DNA from: Agelas oroides
Taxonomy: Eukaryota > Porifera > Demospongiae > Agelasida > Agelasidae
Length of the DNA stretch: 64,000 nucleotides
Direction of reading: 5' to 3'
Assembly: GCA_949130485.1 (NCBI GenBank)
Contig: OX422184.1
Location: 23,988,917-24,052,916, forward strand
Shown: positions 1-12,900 of the stretch, piece by piece
How the letters are laid out: every line of letters begins with the position of its first letter
How positions within the stretch are numbered: the first letter of the stretch is position 1
Notes under the pieces: generated by a model
What the model was told of the DNA's origin: nothing
The model's database searches: none
The model's input: only the letters and a program-made list of their open reading frames with translations
Translations under genes and position numbers: made by a program

Positions 1-88
1 GCTTTGCTGGTGGGTGAATGCGTCACCTCTCCCCTCCTACAATTATCAGAAAAACGTCCGCGACTACAAAGAAGAAGCAGTCCTGAAG
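1..88 (+). CDS. Leader-peptide exon of the adhesion GPCR (partial)
   Basis: The reading frame from base 1 gives ALLVGECVTSPLLQLS, then EKRPRLQRRSSPE, and ends in phase 1 at a GT donor (89-90). It aligns residue by residue with the leader exon at 25257-25396 (ALLVSVCFASSLPQLS, then RLPRSSSG), so it is the end of a hydrophobic signal peptide plus a basic RPRLxR stretch. Phase 1 fits the Ig exon at 2281 (codon g+at, Asp) but not the phase-2 crystallin exons. That is why it is assigned to this receptor. The first part of the signal peptide lies outside the window. Confidence 0.7.
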
Positions 89-3000
89 GTAACGCGGTGA
101 GTATATGCAATGGGTTGAAGCGAGAGAAGGCCCAAGTGTAAATTTAAATGCTGTTTACACTTTTCGTAGCGGGGTTCGGTAATCGCTTAGTATTCTCGAT
201 ATGTATGATGTATCGCTACAATCATGTGTATAGCTATTTATGAATGTACGTCTACTTCTGCGTGTATATAATAACATTTAGCAAGCTCTGATTCTACCAT
301 TATTAATGTGTTGATACAATTGTGCATACATGTCCTTTGAATGATTAGTTGTTTAGAGTTTGGTTAATGGCCACACTGACCTTCGAAAATTTCACTTAAT
401 GTTTTGTCAAGCGCAGCGAAGCGTAGAGAATTGTGTCCCGGTATTCTCGGCCCATTGTTGGGGGTGACATACGCGTTTATATCGCTGTTGACAAGCTAGC
501 AAACACCATCAAGAGGGTAGAGTGTAATGTGACTTTGCTAGACTAGGTAAAGCATACATGAAAAGTCCAGATTTTGCACCAAGTTTTATATGTGATGGCT
601 TAGGTCATGCATGCATCATGTGCACTGTGCCAGTGTAAGTTCACAAGCAGCTAGGCAGCTAATCCGGACAAGTCATCTTGTGCACAAGTCTAATAAAACA
701 TGACACAACCAGTGCAAGGGCTACTACAAGAACTTAATTGACACAATCTCTGCAAGCACTAACTCCAGCCAAATACTTCCTCAAAACAAAGTTCATGCAC
801 TGGTGTGTGCATGAGATAAGCTTGAAAGTTGGAAATGTGAGATTTGAAAGGTAGAAACGTGAGGTTTGGAGGAGGGAAGTGTGAGATTTGGAAATGTAAC
901 ATTTTGAAGTGAGAGATCCGAGATTTCAAGGGGAGAAATGTGAAAATTCCAAGTCTCAAATTTGAAGTGGGAATGTCCCTAATTAGCCACCATACCCATA
1001 GGCGTAGAAACTGGGGGGGGGGGGGGGTGGGGGGGGCACCGGGGAATAGTTATATAAATTGTTCACTTCTCTATGCGTAGTTTCAAACTGTGCCCCCCCC
1101 AATCAAAAAGTATTCCTACACCTATGATGCCAATCACCACAACAAATATAATAGTGGCTTTGCTTAGGGCAATGCTTTCTGCATGTGTGTATACATATAC
1201 ATAAAAGGTATAACTATATATAATTATAGGTGAATATACGAAGCCCTGTCCATGCCTACATCTTTTTGCCTACTAAAGCAACTATAGTGCGAAAAAGAAG
1301 TAGAGATGGTGCTTTGTATAATAACTTTTATCATCCCTATACCTAGTTTGTATACCTGTTGACATGCCATCCCTATACAGTTTTCCAAGGACGAGCGAGA
1401 CCTTGCATAATGCTAGTGCTATTTAGAAAAGGTGTGCATCAGTCTTGTTTCTAGCTAGTGATCACTGGTTTGCCAGAAACAAGACTTGGCAAGGAGAGAA
1501 CTGGTCCAGCTTGAAAGACTACATTATAATATTCATCAGAGAGTCAGTAGACTCTGTATATTGGGATACCATGGGAAAGTTTAAAAACCTGACAAAGAAT
1601 GCACAAAAACGTTTGAGACTAAACTATATCAGGCTGAGCTAAACTATATCAAGCTGAACTAAACTATATCAAGCTGAACTAAACTATATCAAGCTGAACT
1701 AAACTATATCAAGCTGAACTAAACTATATCAAGCTGAACTAGACTGTACCAAGCTGAACTAGACTATAGTCTTGATATAGCTAGGTTGGGGGGGAATACA
1801 GCAGGACCATATGCAAGTGCATAAGAACTGTATATAGCCCGGGGATCTGGGAGAATGCCTCCTTGGAAATTTGCAAAATTGAGATACTTGAAGACTACTT
1901 CTGAGGCCATTTTTGAGCCTAAACTTCCCTAAAATTAGTGCAAGCAGCAACTATGGGGTCTGCAGCATGCCCCCTGGATTGACTCACCGACTTTCAATCA
2001 GCCTATGAATATTGTTAATCTAATATTAAAACTGTCTACCCACTTCGCTACAACAAACACACCATGGAAGGCATGCGTATGCTGTAGTTCCTATGTAGAC
2101 ACTTAGAATTCTTCAGTTGCTTTTCTAGTAGCTACTGGAATGTTTTCTAGCATGCACTACAGACCTTGCTCTCATATGCACCCAGACTATAATATAAGCT
2201 AGCTATATATATATTCAGCTGTACAAATATACTGCATTTGTAACAGAGCCACTTTGATCCTGTTTATAATATTCCTACAGATACATCCATTACAATCATC
2301 TCTGAGAGTGCAACAATCACTGCTGGTAGCACGGGGCTGTTTGTGTGTGTAGCGTATGGCTACCCTGTGCCATCCTTGACCTGGAACAAAGGTGGAACCC
2401 TCCTAAGCAACAATTCGCAGTCCACCATTCACGAGAAGCAGGTGGTTGAGACTCAGAGTGGAGTAACATTTGTCCAGTCCATCTTGGTGATCTGCAGTTT
2501 AAGACAAGATGATGCTGCACAGTACAACTGCAGTGCAAGCAACAATATCAGCTCCACCAGTGCCAGCTTCAACTTGACTGTGAACCGTACGTATATACAT
2601 GCACTTGAAATGATAACTGTTATTAGATGGTGTTTAAGGTGGCAGAGAACCCTGTTACTTTCAAGGTCAACAAACCTGGAATCCAAGCTGATAGACTTCT
2701 TTGTCTTGTTAAAATTTTAGCGCACCATCAGTTTTGGGAGTCTTCAACCGTTCACTGTCCGTAAAATTGGGGATTTTCCCCATTTCCTGTCGGCATTGCC
2801 ATCCAATAATCAGTTTATAATTAAGTTAGTTAAGATGTGGCCTGGCGGAACCCCTCATGTGGTGGTCGGAACTTTGAAGATAAGCTTAGATCGACTTAAG
2901 GTGGCACAGTACCCTGGATTTTTAAGGTCAACAAACCTGGAATCCAAGCTGATAGACTTCTTTGTCTTGTTAAAATTTTAGCGCACAGTCCGTTTTGAGA

Positions 3001-3904
3001 GTCTCAAACCGTTCACGGTCCGTAAAATTGGGGATTTTCCCCGTTTCCTGTCGGCATTGCCATCCAATAATCAGTTTATAATTAAGTTAGTTAAGATGTG
3101 GCCTGGCGGCACCCTTCATGTGGTGGTCGGAACTTTGAAAATAAGCTTAGATCGACTTAAAAAAAAAATAAATAAATAAAAAAAAGAAGGAGTTTAGTAG
3201 AGTGCTGTAGTGTCAGTAGCTGTGAGTAGTGCGTAATGTCTGCTTGTGAAAGCAAGCTTGCGTCTAGAAGAAGCAGAAAGGCCACAGTGGCCAAGACTGA
3301 GTAGGCCCAGGTCTCGCGGCCGTATGCCTAGCCTAGTTGGTGACCGTGGCCAGGTGCTTCAAGTGCTGGGATGGGCTTTAACTAGAATACGCAATTTATC
3401 GTTGGTGCTACAGTCTGACAGCCAAGGGAGCTGAACGGTGGCTGTGTGTGGAACAGAGCCGTGAGTTGTTTAGCGACATAAGGGAGAGAGGTGGGGCTAG
3501 TAATGCTTGCTTCCACTCGTGAATGAGCCCCTCCTGTAGACAAGCTGTGAATTTTTTAAAATGTGCATTCATTTTGGTGCAGTCAAAGTTGTCCATTCCA
3601 AGAGTAGTGACAAACATGAGTCTAGCCTGACTTTGAGAGTAGCTTTGAACAAAAGCTGGCATAGATTGTTTTGAGATACATTGGTGGTTGGGACGCTACC
3701 TACAGTGAGCGTGTAGATGCGTCCATCGAGTGGCAATTTGGGGTTCATGAATATATTAATGAGCTACTAAAACCCTTTTTAAAATTAGGCAAAGCAAGAT
3801 TGCCCTAAAGCAAACCCTAATCCTGGAACTAGGAGTAACCCTGGTCCTGACTGTAACCCAGGTTTATGTTTTCGTTAACCTCTGCCGAGTGACGACCATG
3901 CCAC

Positions 3905-3943
<39 letters not shown>

Positions 3944-6900
3944 AGGAGTTTAGTAGAGTGCTGTAGTGTCAGTAGCTGTGAGTAGTACGTAGTGCCTGCT
4001 TGTGAAAGCAAGCTTGTGTCTAGAAGCAGCAGAAAGGCCACGGTGGCCAAGACTGTACTCATTGGGCAGGCCCAGGTCTTGCGATCGTATGCCTAGCCTA
4101 GTTGGTGACCGTGGCCAGGTGCTTCGAGTGCTGGGCTGGGCTTTAACTAGAATACGCAATTTATCGTTGGTGCTACACTCTGGTACCCAAGGGAGCTGAA
4201 CGGTGGTTGTGTGTGGAACAGAGCAGTGAGTTGTTTAGCAACATAAGGGGGAGAGGTGGGGCTAGTAATGCTTGCTTGCACTCATGAATGAGCCCCTCCC
4301 GTAGACAAGCTGTGAATTTTTTGAAATGTGCATTCATTTTGGTGCAGTCAAAGTTGTCCATTCCAAGAGTAGTGACAAACATGAGTCTAGCCTGACTTTG
4401 AGAGTAGCTCTGAACAAAAGCTGGCACAGACTGATTTGAGATACATTGGTGGTTAGGACGCTACCTACAGTGAGCGTGTAGATGCGTCCATCGAGTGGCA
4501 ATTTTGGTTCATGAATATATTAATGAGCTACTAAAACCCTTTTTTAGAATTAGGCAAAGCAAGATTGCCCTAAACCAAACCCTAACCCTGAAACTAGGAG
4601 TAACCCTGGTACTGACCGTAACCCAAGTTTATGTTTTCGTTAACCTCCGCCGAGAGACTTCCACCGCCACCTTAACATGAAAAACATAGTACTACACTTT
4701 GCAGGTAAGTTAATTGTCAAAAGGAAACTCTATTCAAGACACCATAAAACGTATTGTATCTTTGTAGCCTATATGAAGCCATTCATTGCACAGATAAACC
4801 ACAAGTTTCAGTGGCGGATCTAGAAATGTAGAAAGGGGGGTTGAGTCACTGGCGCACGAAGCGCGGCGGAAAATTTTTGGGTTGCCACGCCCACTTCCGG
4901 TCACGTGAACGCATTAATAAAATAGCTGGAAGTCCAAGCTGAATATCTCGAAGCAACTCTAGGCCTAGTCAAACGTCTGGAGATCAGTAAGGAACTGATA
5001 CGTGAGTGTGTAACTGCCTGGTTGTTGTTGCTGCATGCCACTGCTGCATATCATATGATGGACTCATGCAGTTATGTATGCAATATACATTACTAGCCGC
5101 CAAAGGGGGGTGCATTTGCACCCCTAATCCGCCACTGAGTTTACAGTGGTTTTCAGAATGTTTCCATCACTAGGAAATGCAAAGCGTGGTGCGTTTGGTA
5201 GTTATTGCACGGCATAGCTTTATTTGGTGTAGCTACTGCACTGCTTTGAAGTCTGGATAGGAACGAGTGAATCATGTTTGTGGGCGGAGTCCAGTAAGAA
5301 CACGTGGTGCGACTGAACTAAAATGGCAGCGAGTTTGATGGATGGCCTGGCCTGACCAAACAAAACCATGTTCCCCCGGCCCTGGTTAGTGTACAGCTGG
5401 CTTTTCCTCGAATTGTGTTACATACCTTGTCAAACTCGGTGACCAATGAAGGTTGCACCAAGCGTAGCTAGATAAGTGCATGGCTGTTTTTCCTGGAACT
5501 GTGCACAGACTTTGCCGAACTATGAAGACAGTACAACTGTTTATGAGACTGGTAGGAAGGCCACGAAGGTTGGAGGTTAGCATTCTTACGCTAAATTGGA
5601 TTAGCGTAAATAAATTAAGACTCTAGCCTACGTAGCCGTCATGATAAATTCCTGAAATCGAATTTCTTACGTTAAATTGGATCATACGTAGTATTCGATT
5701 ATTACGGTAAGTTACGGTGGCCCGGCCAGAAGTACAAAAAACGCGTTTTTGAAATCCGGATTTGACGACGTTTTCGTTTAATTCGACGTTCGCAAAAATG
5801 AAGTTTACGGTATTATTTACGGTCGCCTGGTGCGGTCACTGATCACTCGGTGCGCTCACCAATCTGCCCAGTGCGGTGAGCGATCACTCATGCAGTGCGC
5901 TCACCGATCTGCCCTGTGCGGTCACCGATCTTAGCGTGCGTTCACTGTCAATTCCCACTTTGTCAATTCCCGCTTTGTCAATTCCCATTTGGTCAACTTC
6001 CCACTTCGTCAATTCCCACTTTGTCAATTCCCATTTGGTCAATGTTGACAAAGTGGGAATTGACAAAGTGGAAAGTTGACGAAGTGGGAATTGATAAAGT
6101 ACATTTTGAAAAAAATGATGCTGTCGATAGGAACTAGATGTTGGGATGCGGTTGACTGTGTGACGGATGTGCTGGCTATTATACACAGCATAATTATACT
6201 GTGAAGAGCTGATAGAACAACTGTGGGCTGGCCTTGAAAGTTCTATCTATATAGATGGTTTCAGCTTCGCAGAACTTCTCTAAATTGCCAACTGTTGCAA
6301 AGGGAACGAGGTTTTGATCATTTTGCCCAGTGTCCACTAGAAGGAAGTCAATCCTCATGGGCTGTTTGAGTCCACTCTCCCCTGAAGTCAATCTCTTCTC
6401 GTATTTGAGGCAATGTTGGAATCCTCTGAAGCCTGCTGCGATAGAGCGATGACTAAAGTTTTGGAATGAAGACGAATTGACAGCTGTTTCATCATACCCA
6501 GGGGCACCATACAGTTTTGTCATCTCCTGACAGTAGATTTGACTGATGCACTAAAACATTCACTGATCTATGACAGTGGTTAGATGTATAATCTTTCCAC
6601 TTCGTCAACTTCCCACTTCGTCAATTCCCACTTTGTCAATTCCCACTTTGTCAACATTGACCAAATGGGAATTGACAAAGTGGGAATTGACAAAGTGGGA
6701 ATTGACGAAGTGGTAATAAACCTACCCCGTGCAGTCACCGATCTTAGCGTGCGCTCACCGATCTGCCCTGTTCGGTCACCGATCTTAGTGTGCGCTCACC
6801 GATCTACCCTGGTACCGCATGAGTGATCGGTCACCGCACAGGGCAGATCGGTGGCCGCACAGAGTGATCGCTCACCGCACATGCAGGGCAGATCGGTGAG

Positions 6901-9900
6901 CGCACGCTAAGATCGGTGACCGCGCAGAGCAGATCGGTGACCGCACAGAGTGATCAGTGACCGCACAAGGCGACCGTAAATAATACCGTAAACTTCATTT
7001 TTGCGAACGTCCAATTAAACGAAACGTCGTCAAATCCGGATTTCAAAAACGCTTTTTTTGTACTTCTGGGCCACCGTAGTAAGTAAACATGCATGGACTA
7101 AGCTTTACACTGAAATCATGAGCTGAATTTCTGGCATTTGAGTCACTGTGCCGTTCATACCATGATGGCTCTTACCTGAAACGACCTCAACCACTGTCCG
7201 TATTTCTACCGGGTATAGTCTAAGTTCACCCGGTTTGAAACGGTTTCCGGTTACGTCACCTTAATAACTATTTTTAATCCGTCGCGCACCTTATTAAATA
7301 TTTATAATCTGTCGCGCTGCCGTAAGTTAAATACATTAGACCATTCAGCACGGTGGCCGTCTGAAGCGGCTCATTGGCTAAATGGTTAAGGGTTAGAGTT
7401 AGGGCTAGGGTTAGGGTTAGGGCTAGGGCCAGAGAATGTATACCGTATTCGAATAAAACGCATGTTAATTAAATAATTTGAGTGGGCATGCGTTGAGTTA
7501 GATCTACCCATAAATTCCAGGAATTGAATTTCTTGCGTTAGATTAGATCATGCACTGCAATGGATTCAAACGCGAAAATTTTTTTGGTCGAAAAGAAATG
7601 CAAGCCTTCAGTTCTCTAGAAGTGAGGTTCTTGGTTGACAGTATATAGCAGCTGCAGCAACAGCAAAAGTCTTACAAACGCCAAAGTAGAACATTTATGG
7701 CATACCGTATTTCTTGGACTAGACGCCGCCCTCGAATAGTAGCCGCAGTAACTATACGCCGGGCACGCACACATATGCGAATAATTCTGACGACAGTCAC
7801 CGGGTTAGCGCTAGGACTGTTTGTGTTGTACCATTGTTTTCAGCAGAACTGAGAGGTTGCGTGTACTACTGCCGGCATCTAACAGTCGTCGCTGTATTGC
7901 TCGTATGTACCTTATTCAGCCGTCATTGATGTCTGCGGGCTTTCCAATGAAATAAACGCTGCCGCACAGAAACGTGCAGCGAGTAGCTGCGGCGTCTGGT
8001 CGAAGAATACGGTAGCTCTTTTTCCTGGAAATTGTTCTTGACCGCCCTTTGTTGTCACAATATAGGGACAACTGAGAGGCTTCATTCCCGGTATTGCGGT
8101 AAATTGGATCCACCCAAAATTAATTAGTGGCGGCTTGCGCTAAGTTGGATCCACCCATAAATTCCCAGAATTGAATTTCTTGCGCTAGATTGGATCATGC
8201 GTTTTGTTTCAATAAAATTAAATACGGTGTAGTACTTCCTTTTTTTTTCTCTGGTCTTACAAAATGTGATAACATCTTTGTTTCGATAGCCTCTTATGAG
8301 TATTTAATAAGATGACGTAACCGTTTCAAACCGGGTGAACTTAGTCTATCCCATTTCTATCGCCTGTGAGCGGCCTGCCGTTGATGGTCGGTAGAAGCAC
8401 AAACCAGAAGTACTTGTGCTTCAACTTCAGTTGTCTTCGCTCCGGGTTGCCGACGCTGCACTCTGGCAGTAGCCCTCACATGCTTCATGCATGCACAAGA
8501 TCGGTCTTCGTGAAATATTTGAATGCAAAACTTACGGTATATGGCCGCAAGCAAACATACACACTCACTTGCGCAATGCAGTCCCGCTGGTGTGGGGCTC
8601 GCTCAGGCCTTGCCACAATCATGAGGTCGGGGTGGTTTAGTGATATACACACGTAGAGTGAAGCCTGAGGTGTGTATACACTAAACCACCAAACAGGGTG
8701 ATACTAGAAGGTGCTTTAGCATCGTGGGGCGAGCCTAGTCTCGTTCCCAGACCGTATTTTTCACGCCTGCCGGAAAAAACGGTCTGGTGAACTGCCTATT
8801 CCATTTTCTTTCAAATGCGCCGGAATGCTGGCGCATTGTTCATTTCTAATTTAACGCTTGACATCATCGAAGATTGCATTCCACATTGCGTGCCAACGAT
8901 TTACCAGCGAAATGGACGTTGATCTGGCAACCCTAGCTGCCGCGTGTAGTCTATAGACCAGGCTATTAGATCTTTCGAAAGGAGTACAAGTAGGCTGTCT
9001 TGGAGTTCGCTGTTTACTACAGGGTTTTTGAATTCACAATCCAGGTGACGTGACGTCATGGTGGTTTCAAAATATTGGAACCAAAACGGTATAGGCAGTT
9101 TACCAGAGTATTTTCCCGCTCGGCGAAAAGTAGTCTGGGCACGAGACTAGGGCGAGCCTGAGCGAGCAGTACATTGTGCTGATTTGTGTCATGGCACACA
9201 TAGTAGCAGGGTTTGTGACTGTCTGCTGTCAGTCAGGGCAGTTACTATGGTTACACATGCATGGACTAAGCTTCACACCCAGAGTCATAAGCTGAATCTG
9301 GAGTGTAGTTTGTGCATGGCCCTTACCTGAAGCGACTTCAGCCACAGTGCGTACCGTCTGTGAGTAGTCGCCCGCAAATTGGTACGTAGCCAGAGTCTAG
9401 CCTGCGAGAGTAAATTACTAGGGGAATGCAGTGCATTGTGGGGCGAGCGTGAATGAGTTACATGATGCATTAGAGTTTCATAGCACTACATTTACCCACT
9501 TGCATACACTAAGTCTCACATAACAATAGGCTCGTTCCCAGGTCTTCTCCACCTCCAGCTGTAGCCTGTAACAGTAGAGGCGGGAAATGCCCAGGGGTGA
9601 GGCTAGGGTATCAAATGTATGCCGGTGTTCATGGAGCAATATAGCTTGGGTATAGCTATGTGCTCATCTGGGTAGCTATGTGGTTGGGTTCATTGTACAC
9701 ACTCTGTGTCATTACAGTGGGGTAGTAGCTACAGCTATAGGCAACAAATTTAGTCCCCAAGCAATTGGCCTGGAGAGTTGCAAGTCAAAGGGTGAGGGTT
9801 CAACAGCTTAGTACGAACAAGTATATTCCATTGGTTTCCTGTGACTCCACATTTCGGCACTGTCTCCTCAAGTGCATGTCTATATAGTGGATATTTGCTG

Positions 9901-12900
9901 AGCCCATAGAGCTGTGGAATCAGGATTCTCAGGCTCAGCTATGGAGTATGGAGCCAGGTCTTTTTTGATGTAGTCTATATTGTCAGCTCATTTCCTGAGC
10001 ACAATTACTGGAGTTGTGGTATGGAAGTTTCACAAGCTCTTCTCTAGCTGTTGCTCATATTTGATCGAGTCACGCAGGCCTCTGTGATTCGAATTCTCAC
10101 AAGCTGATCGCTCTGTACACTGAGCACTCCCCGCTGGTGGCAGAGTCACGAAACACGCGCCGTCAATAATCAGTCTCGGTCTCACTAGTAGTGCCTCCCT
10201 TTCCTCGCCGTTTTCAAATCCCTGTTGCGTTGATTCCCACTGTTCAGCCTTTCTAGTCTTGTCTCTTGAGCAAGCAGTAATACATGAACCCAATATGCAA
10301 TGCGGAAATATTGCATCGCGCACAAATAGGGCAGAATGCATATACGGCATACGCACGTACCATATATATATATATATATATAGACAATTTTCCGTTTTCA
10401 CCACAAGTGTGGGGCTCGCTGCGCTCGCCCCAATAAATAGCTAAATAGCTTACAATAAAACATACACACGTTGCCATGCGTGCTTCTACTTGAGTCGTCT
10501 TAATTCGCTCTGGGCTGCACTCTCGACTGAGCTAAAGTGCACGCGGACATTCATTCCTCGTGAAATATTTATCTGCACTCGTTTAAAATTTACGGTATAT
10601 GGCCGCAACCAAACAAGCAAGCAAGCATACACACGCACGTTTGCAATGCAGTCACGCTAGTGTGGGGCTCGCTCAGGCTCGCCCTAATCACCGACTTGTA
10701 GCCAGGCAACATATTGCAAGGGTTTCACTTTCTGGCTGCCAGGCTTTGTCTCGTCCCCAGACCCCACCCTCTCACGAGGAGAAACGGTGTGGTGAACCAA
10801 GTCGAATTTCTTAGGCTAGCCCACGCTTTTGCGACAGTATAACCTAGCAACGTTCAAAATATTTTACAGCAAACCCGCTCAAAAAAGATACGGATAATCG
10901 AATGGAGATGAACAAATTTTACTGTTGTAAGGGAAATGCTACGTAATAATTACCGATCTCGCAATCTCATTGGTCATTACCACTTTTGGGGGAAAGCCCA
11001 AGGAATTCAACTTCGTTCACCAGATTTCTGGCTGGGAGGCGCGCGCGGGCTGAACACGAGACTAGCCAGGCCACTGGGGAGGACAGTAACATGAGTAATG
11101 AGAGGTGTATTAGTGACCTAGTAACACAACCCCATTGCATGATTTGTATGTATGGCTGCCAGGCCACTGGGGAAGGCAGTAATCAAATGAGTGATGTATT
11201 AGTGGCCTAGTATTACTCTGCCTTCACAGTGTAAATGCACTGAGCGGTGCCTTTGATTTGTATGGCTATATCAGGCTACAATTGTACTGACTGCTGACAA
11301 CCTACCTGCAAAGCACTGCATACTGATAGTGAGATGTGAAAAAATGTTTAGGGCAAGTGTTACTTAAGAAAAAAATGTGAATGGGCATCCTGTATTGTCC
11401 CGGCCAAGTGCCCAATTCTGTAGTTTTTCCTCCTAGTCTTGAAACTAGACCCTCGCATGCAAGGTCTGGTTCTGAGGCTATTTTCCTCCATGTAGCTAAC
11501 TGCCCACGGCCACTCAAAATTGCAGTGTCTTAATGTGACTAGATATGTTGCACAGTAGAAGGGTTGTTTTTAAGGTCACTAATGTAGCAGCAACCTTCTC
11601 ATGCATGTAATACAGATGCTGTGACATTTGGCAGGTTCACAAACACCAGTTTGTTAGTTATTTGTCATGCATGGCACAGCTTTCATCATCACTAAGCCAG
11701 CAGTGAATCTTCTATGTGTCTCATCACTTCACCTTTAACTTTTGCCTAGATTGACGGTTAGTACTATTGCTTTTTGAGTTCAGAAATGTGGGAGGTGGAT
11801 CAGCATTCAGCTCTCATTTTGGTAACAAAACCTGCAATTACTTATGTCCACTCTATAAGTATGGTGACAGTAATCATTCAGCGTTCTGTTTATTTATCCA
11901 TTCATGACCTTCAAGTGAGTGCATTGCACTATTCTCCATATTTAGTTACACAATTGTAGCTACAACTCTTCTGTCTCTCCTTATCTTATGACACACACAC
12001 ATGTAGCACTTGGATGTGATGCAGAGACCACAGAGTTTTTCTTCTGGAATTATACTCTTGCTGACACCACCCCGACCCTCCGTTGTCCCACCACCACTAC
12101 GATGATCAGCAGAACCTGCAGTTTGTCTGGTATGTGGGAGAGTGTTGACCCTTCTCTCTGTACCTCATTCACCTCCATCAACACTGTGAGTTTCATGCAC
12201 GAATCTGGTTCTTGAAACCATTGAGGTTGCAAAGGACAAGGTGTCATCTTCAAAAGTGTGAGGCTATATTCATCAGCCAATAACAGAGCATTTAAGCAAT
12301 TCATGACCAGTTCATGCGTGCAATAAGTAGTGTGAAACCAGGTATGCTATATACGTACAAATCATCAATGCTTTCACCATATAGTAGGATCATTGCAAGG
12401 CAGATGATTGTTTTTGTAACGTTGGAGCCATCAGTGAATATTTATTCAAATCCTTTGCAAGTTAGTCATAATTTGCCAAAACAGAGTCTTTTAAAAATGG
12501 TAACAATTATACATAACTGGTGTACAGGAATTGCACAACTATAGCTACATACACAGGGCCGTAGCAAGCACCTGGGAGCTGGTCCGGCCATGAATGTGGT
12601 TAAGCCACACCCCTAACCAATTAAATGACGTCACACCCTTTAGTTCCGCGCTAGCACGTAGCCTTGGAGTGAAGTCATTGCCACTGCCACTGACTAAACC
12701 AAGCAGATTGGAAGGAATGGGAGACTGTTTCTTTTGCCCAAATGTTGCTGGATGATGTGGATTTTTGGGCATATCATTCTGTGCCGTGGAGTCGGTGATA
12801 CTGCCAGTTGCTGTAGCCATGGCACGAGTTATTGCTCGCTGCGCAAGTGCAAAATTTTATTATCTGTGCATGCTCAGTTCCAAAAATGACTATAAAAACT

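Larger units (their letters stand above)
89..2280 (+). other. Intron 1 of the adhesion GPCR
   Basis: No coding sequence is recognised here. The first 100 bases resemble the start of the intron after the leader exon at 25397; both contain AATGCT, then a run ending CACACTTTT or TACACTTTT, then GTAGC. The intron also holds a small G/C-capped inverted repeat, a 20-bp tandem array and degenerate purine-rich repeats (about 826-968, motif GTGAGATTTG). Confidence 0.6.
2587..12006 (+). other. Intron 2 of the adhesion GPCR (9.4 kb), transposon-filled
   Basis: No host exon is recognised between the Ig and first HRM exons. It contains a TTAA-bounded composite element (2638-4671), a CAGTGGCGG element (4809-5137), a MULE-like element (5713-7078), a second long-TIR element (7211-8352) and two copies of the TAGTCTCGT element (8736-9149, 10747-11064). 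Between them are short relics, including GTGGGGCTCGCT repeats near 8593, 10410 and 10661. The stretch 11065-12006 shows nothing recognisable. Confidence 0.7.

Noticed and set aside
5876-6186. ORFs with repeated FVNSH, LSIP or KWELT words
   Set aside because: They are read-through of the palindromic satellites in the MULE-like element.
7386-7432. Telomere or chromosome end
   Set aside because: A short, degenerate tract inside a transposon, with genes on both sides.
10030-10404. 124-codon minus-strand ORF as a gene
   Set aside because: It runs through a TA repeat and shows no domain, no splice context and repeat-derived composition.
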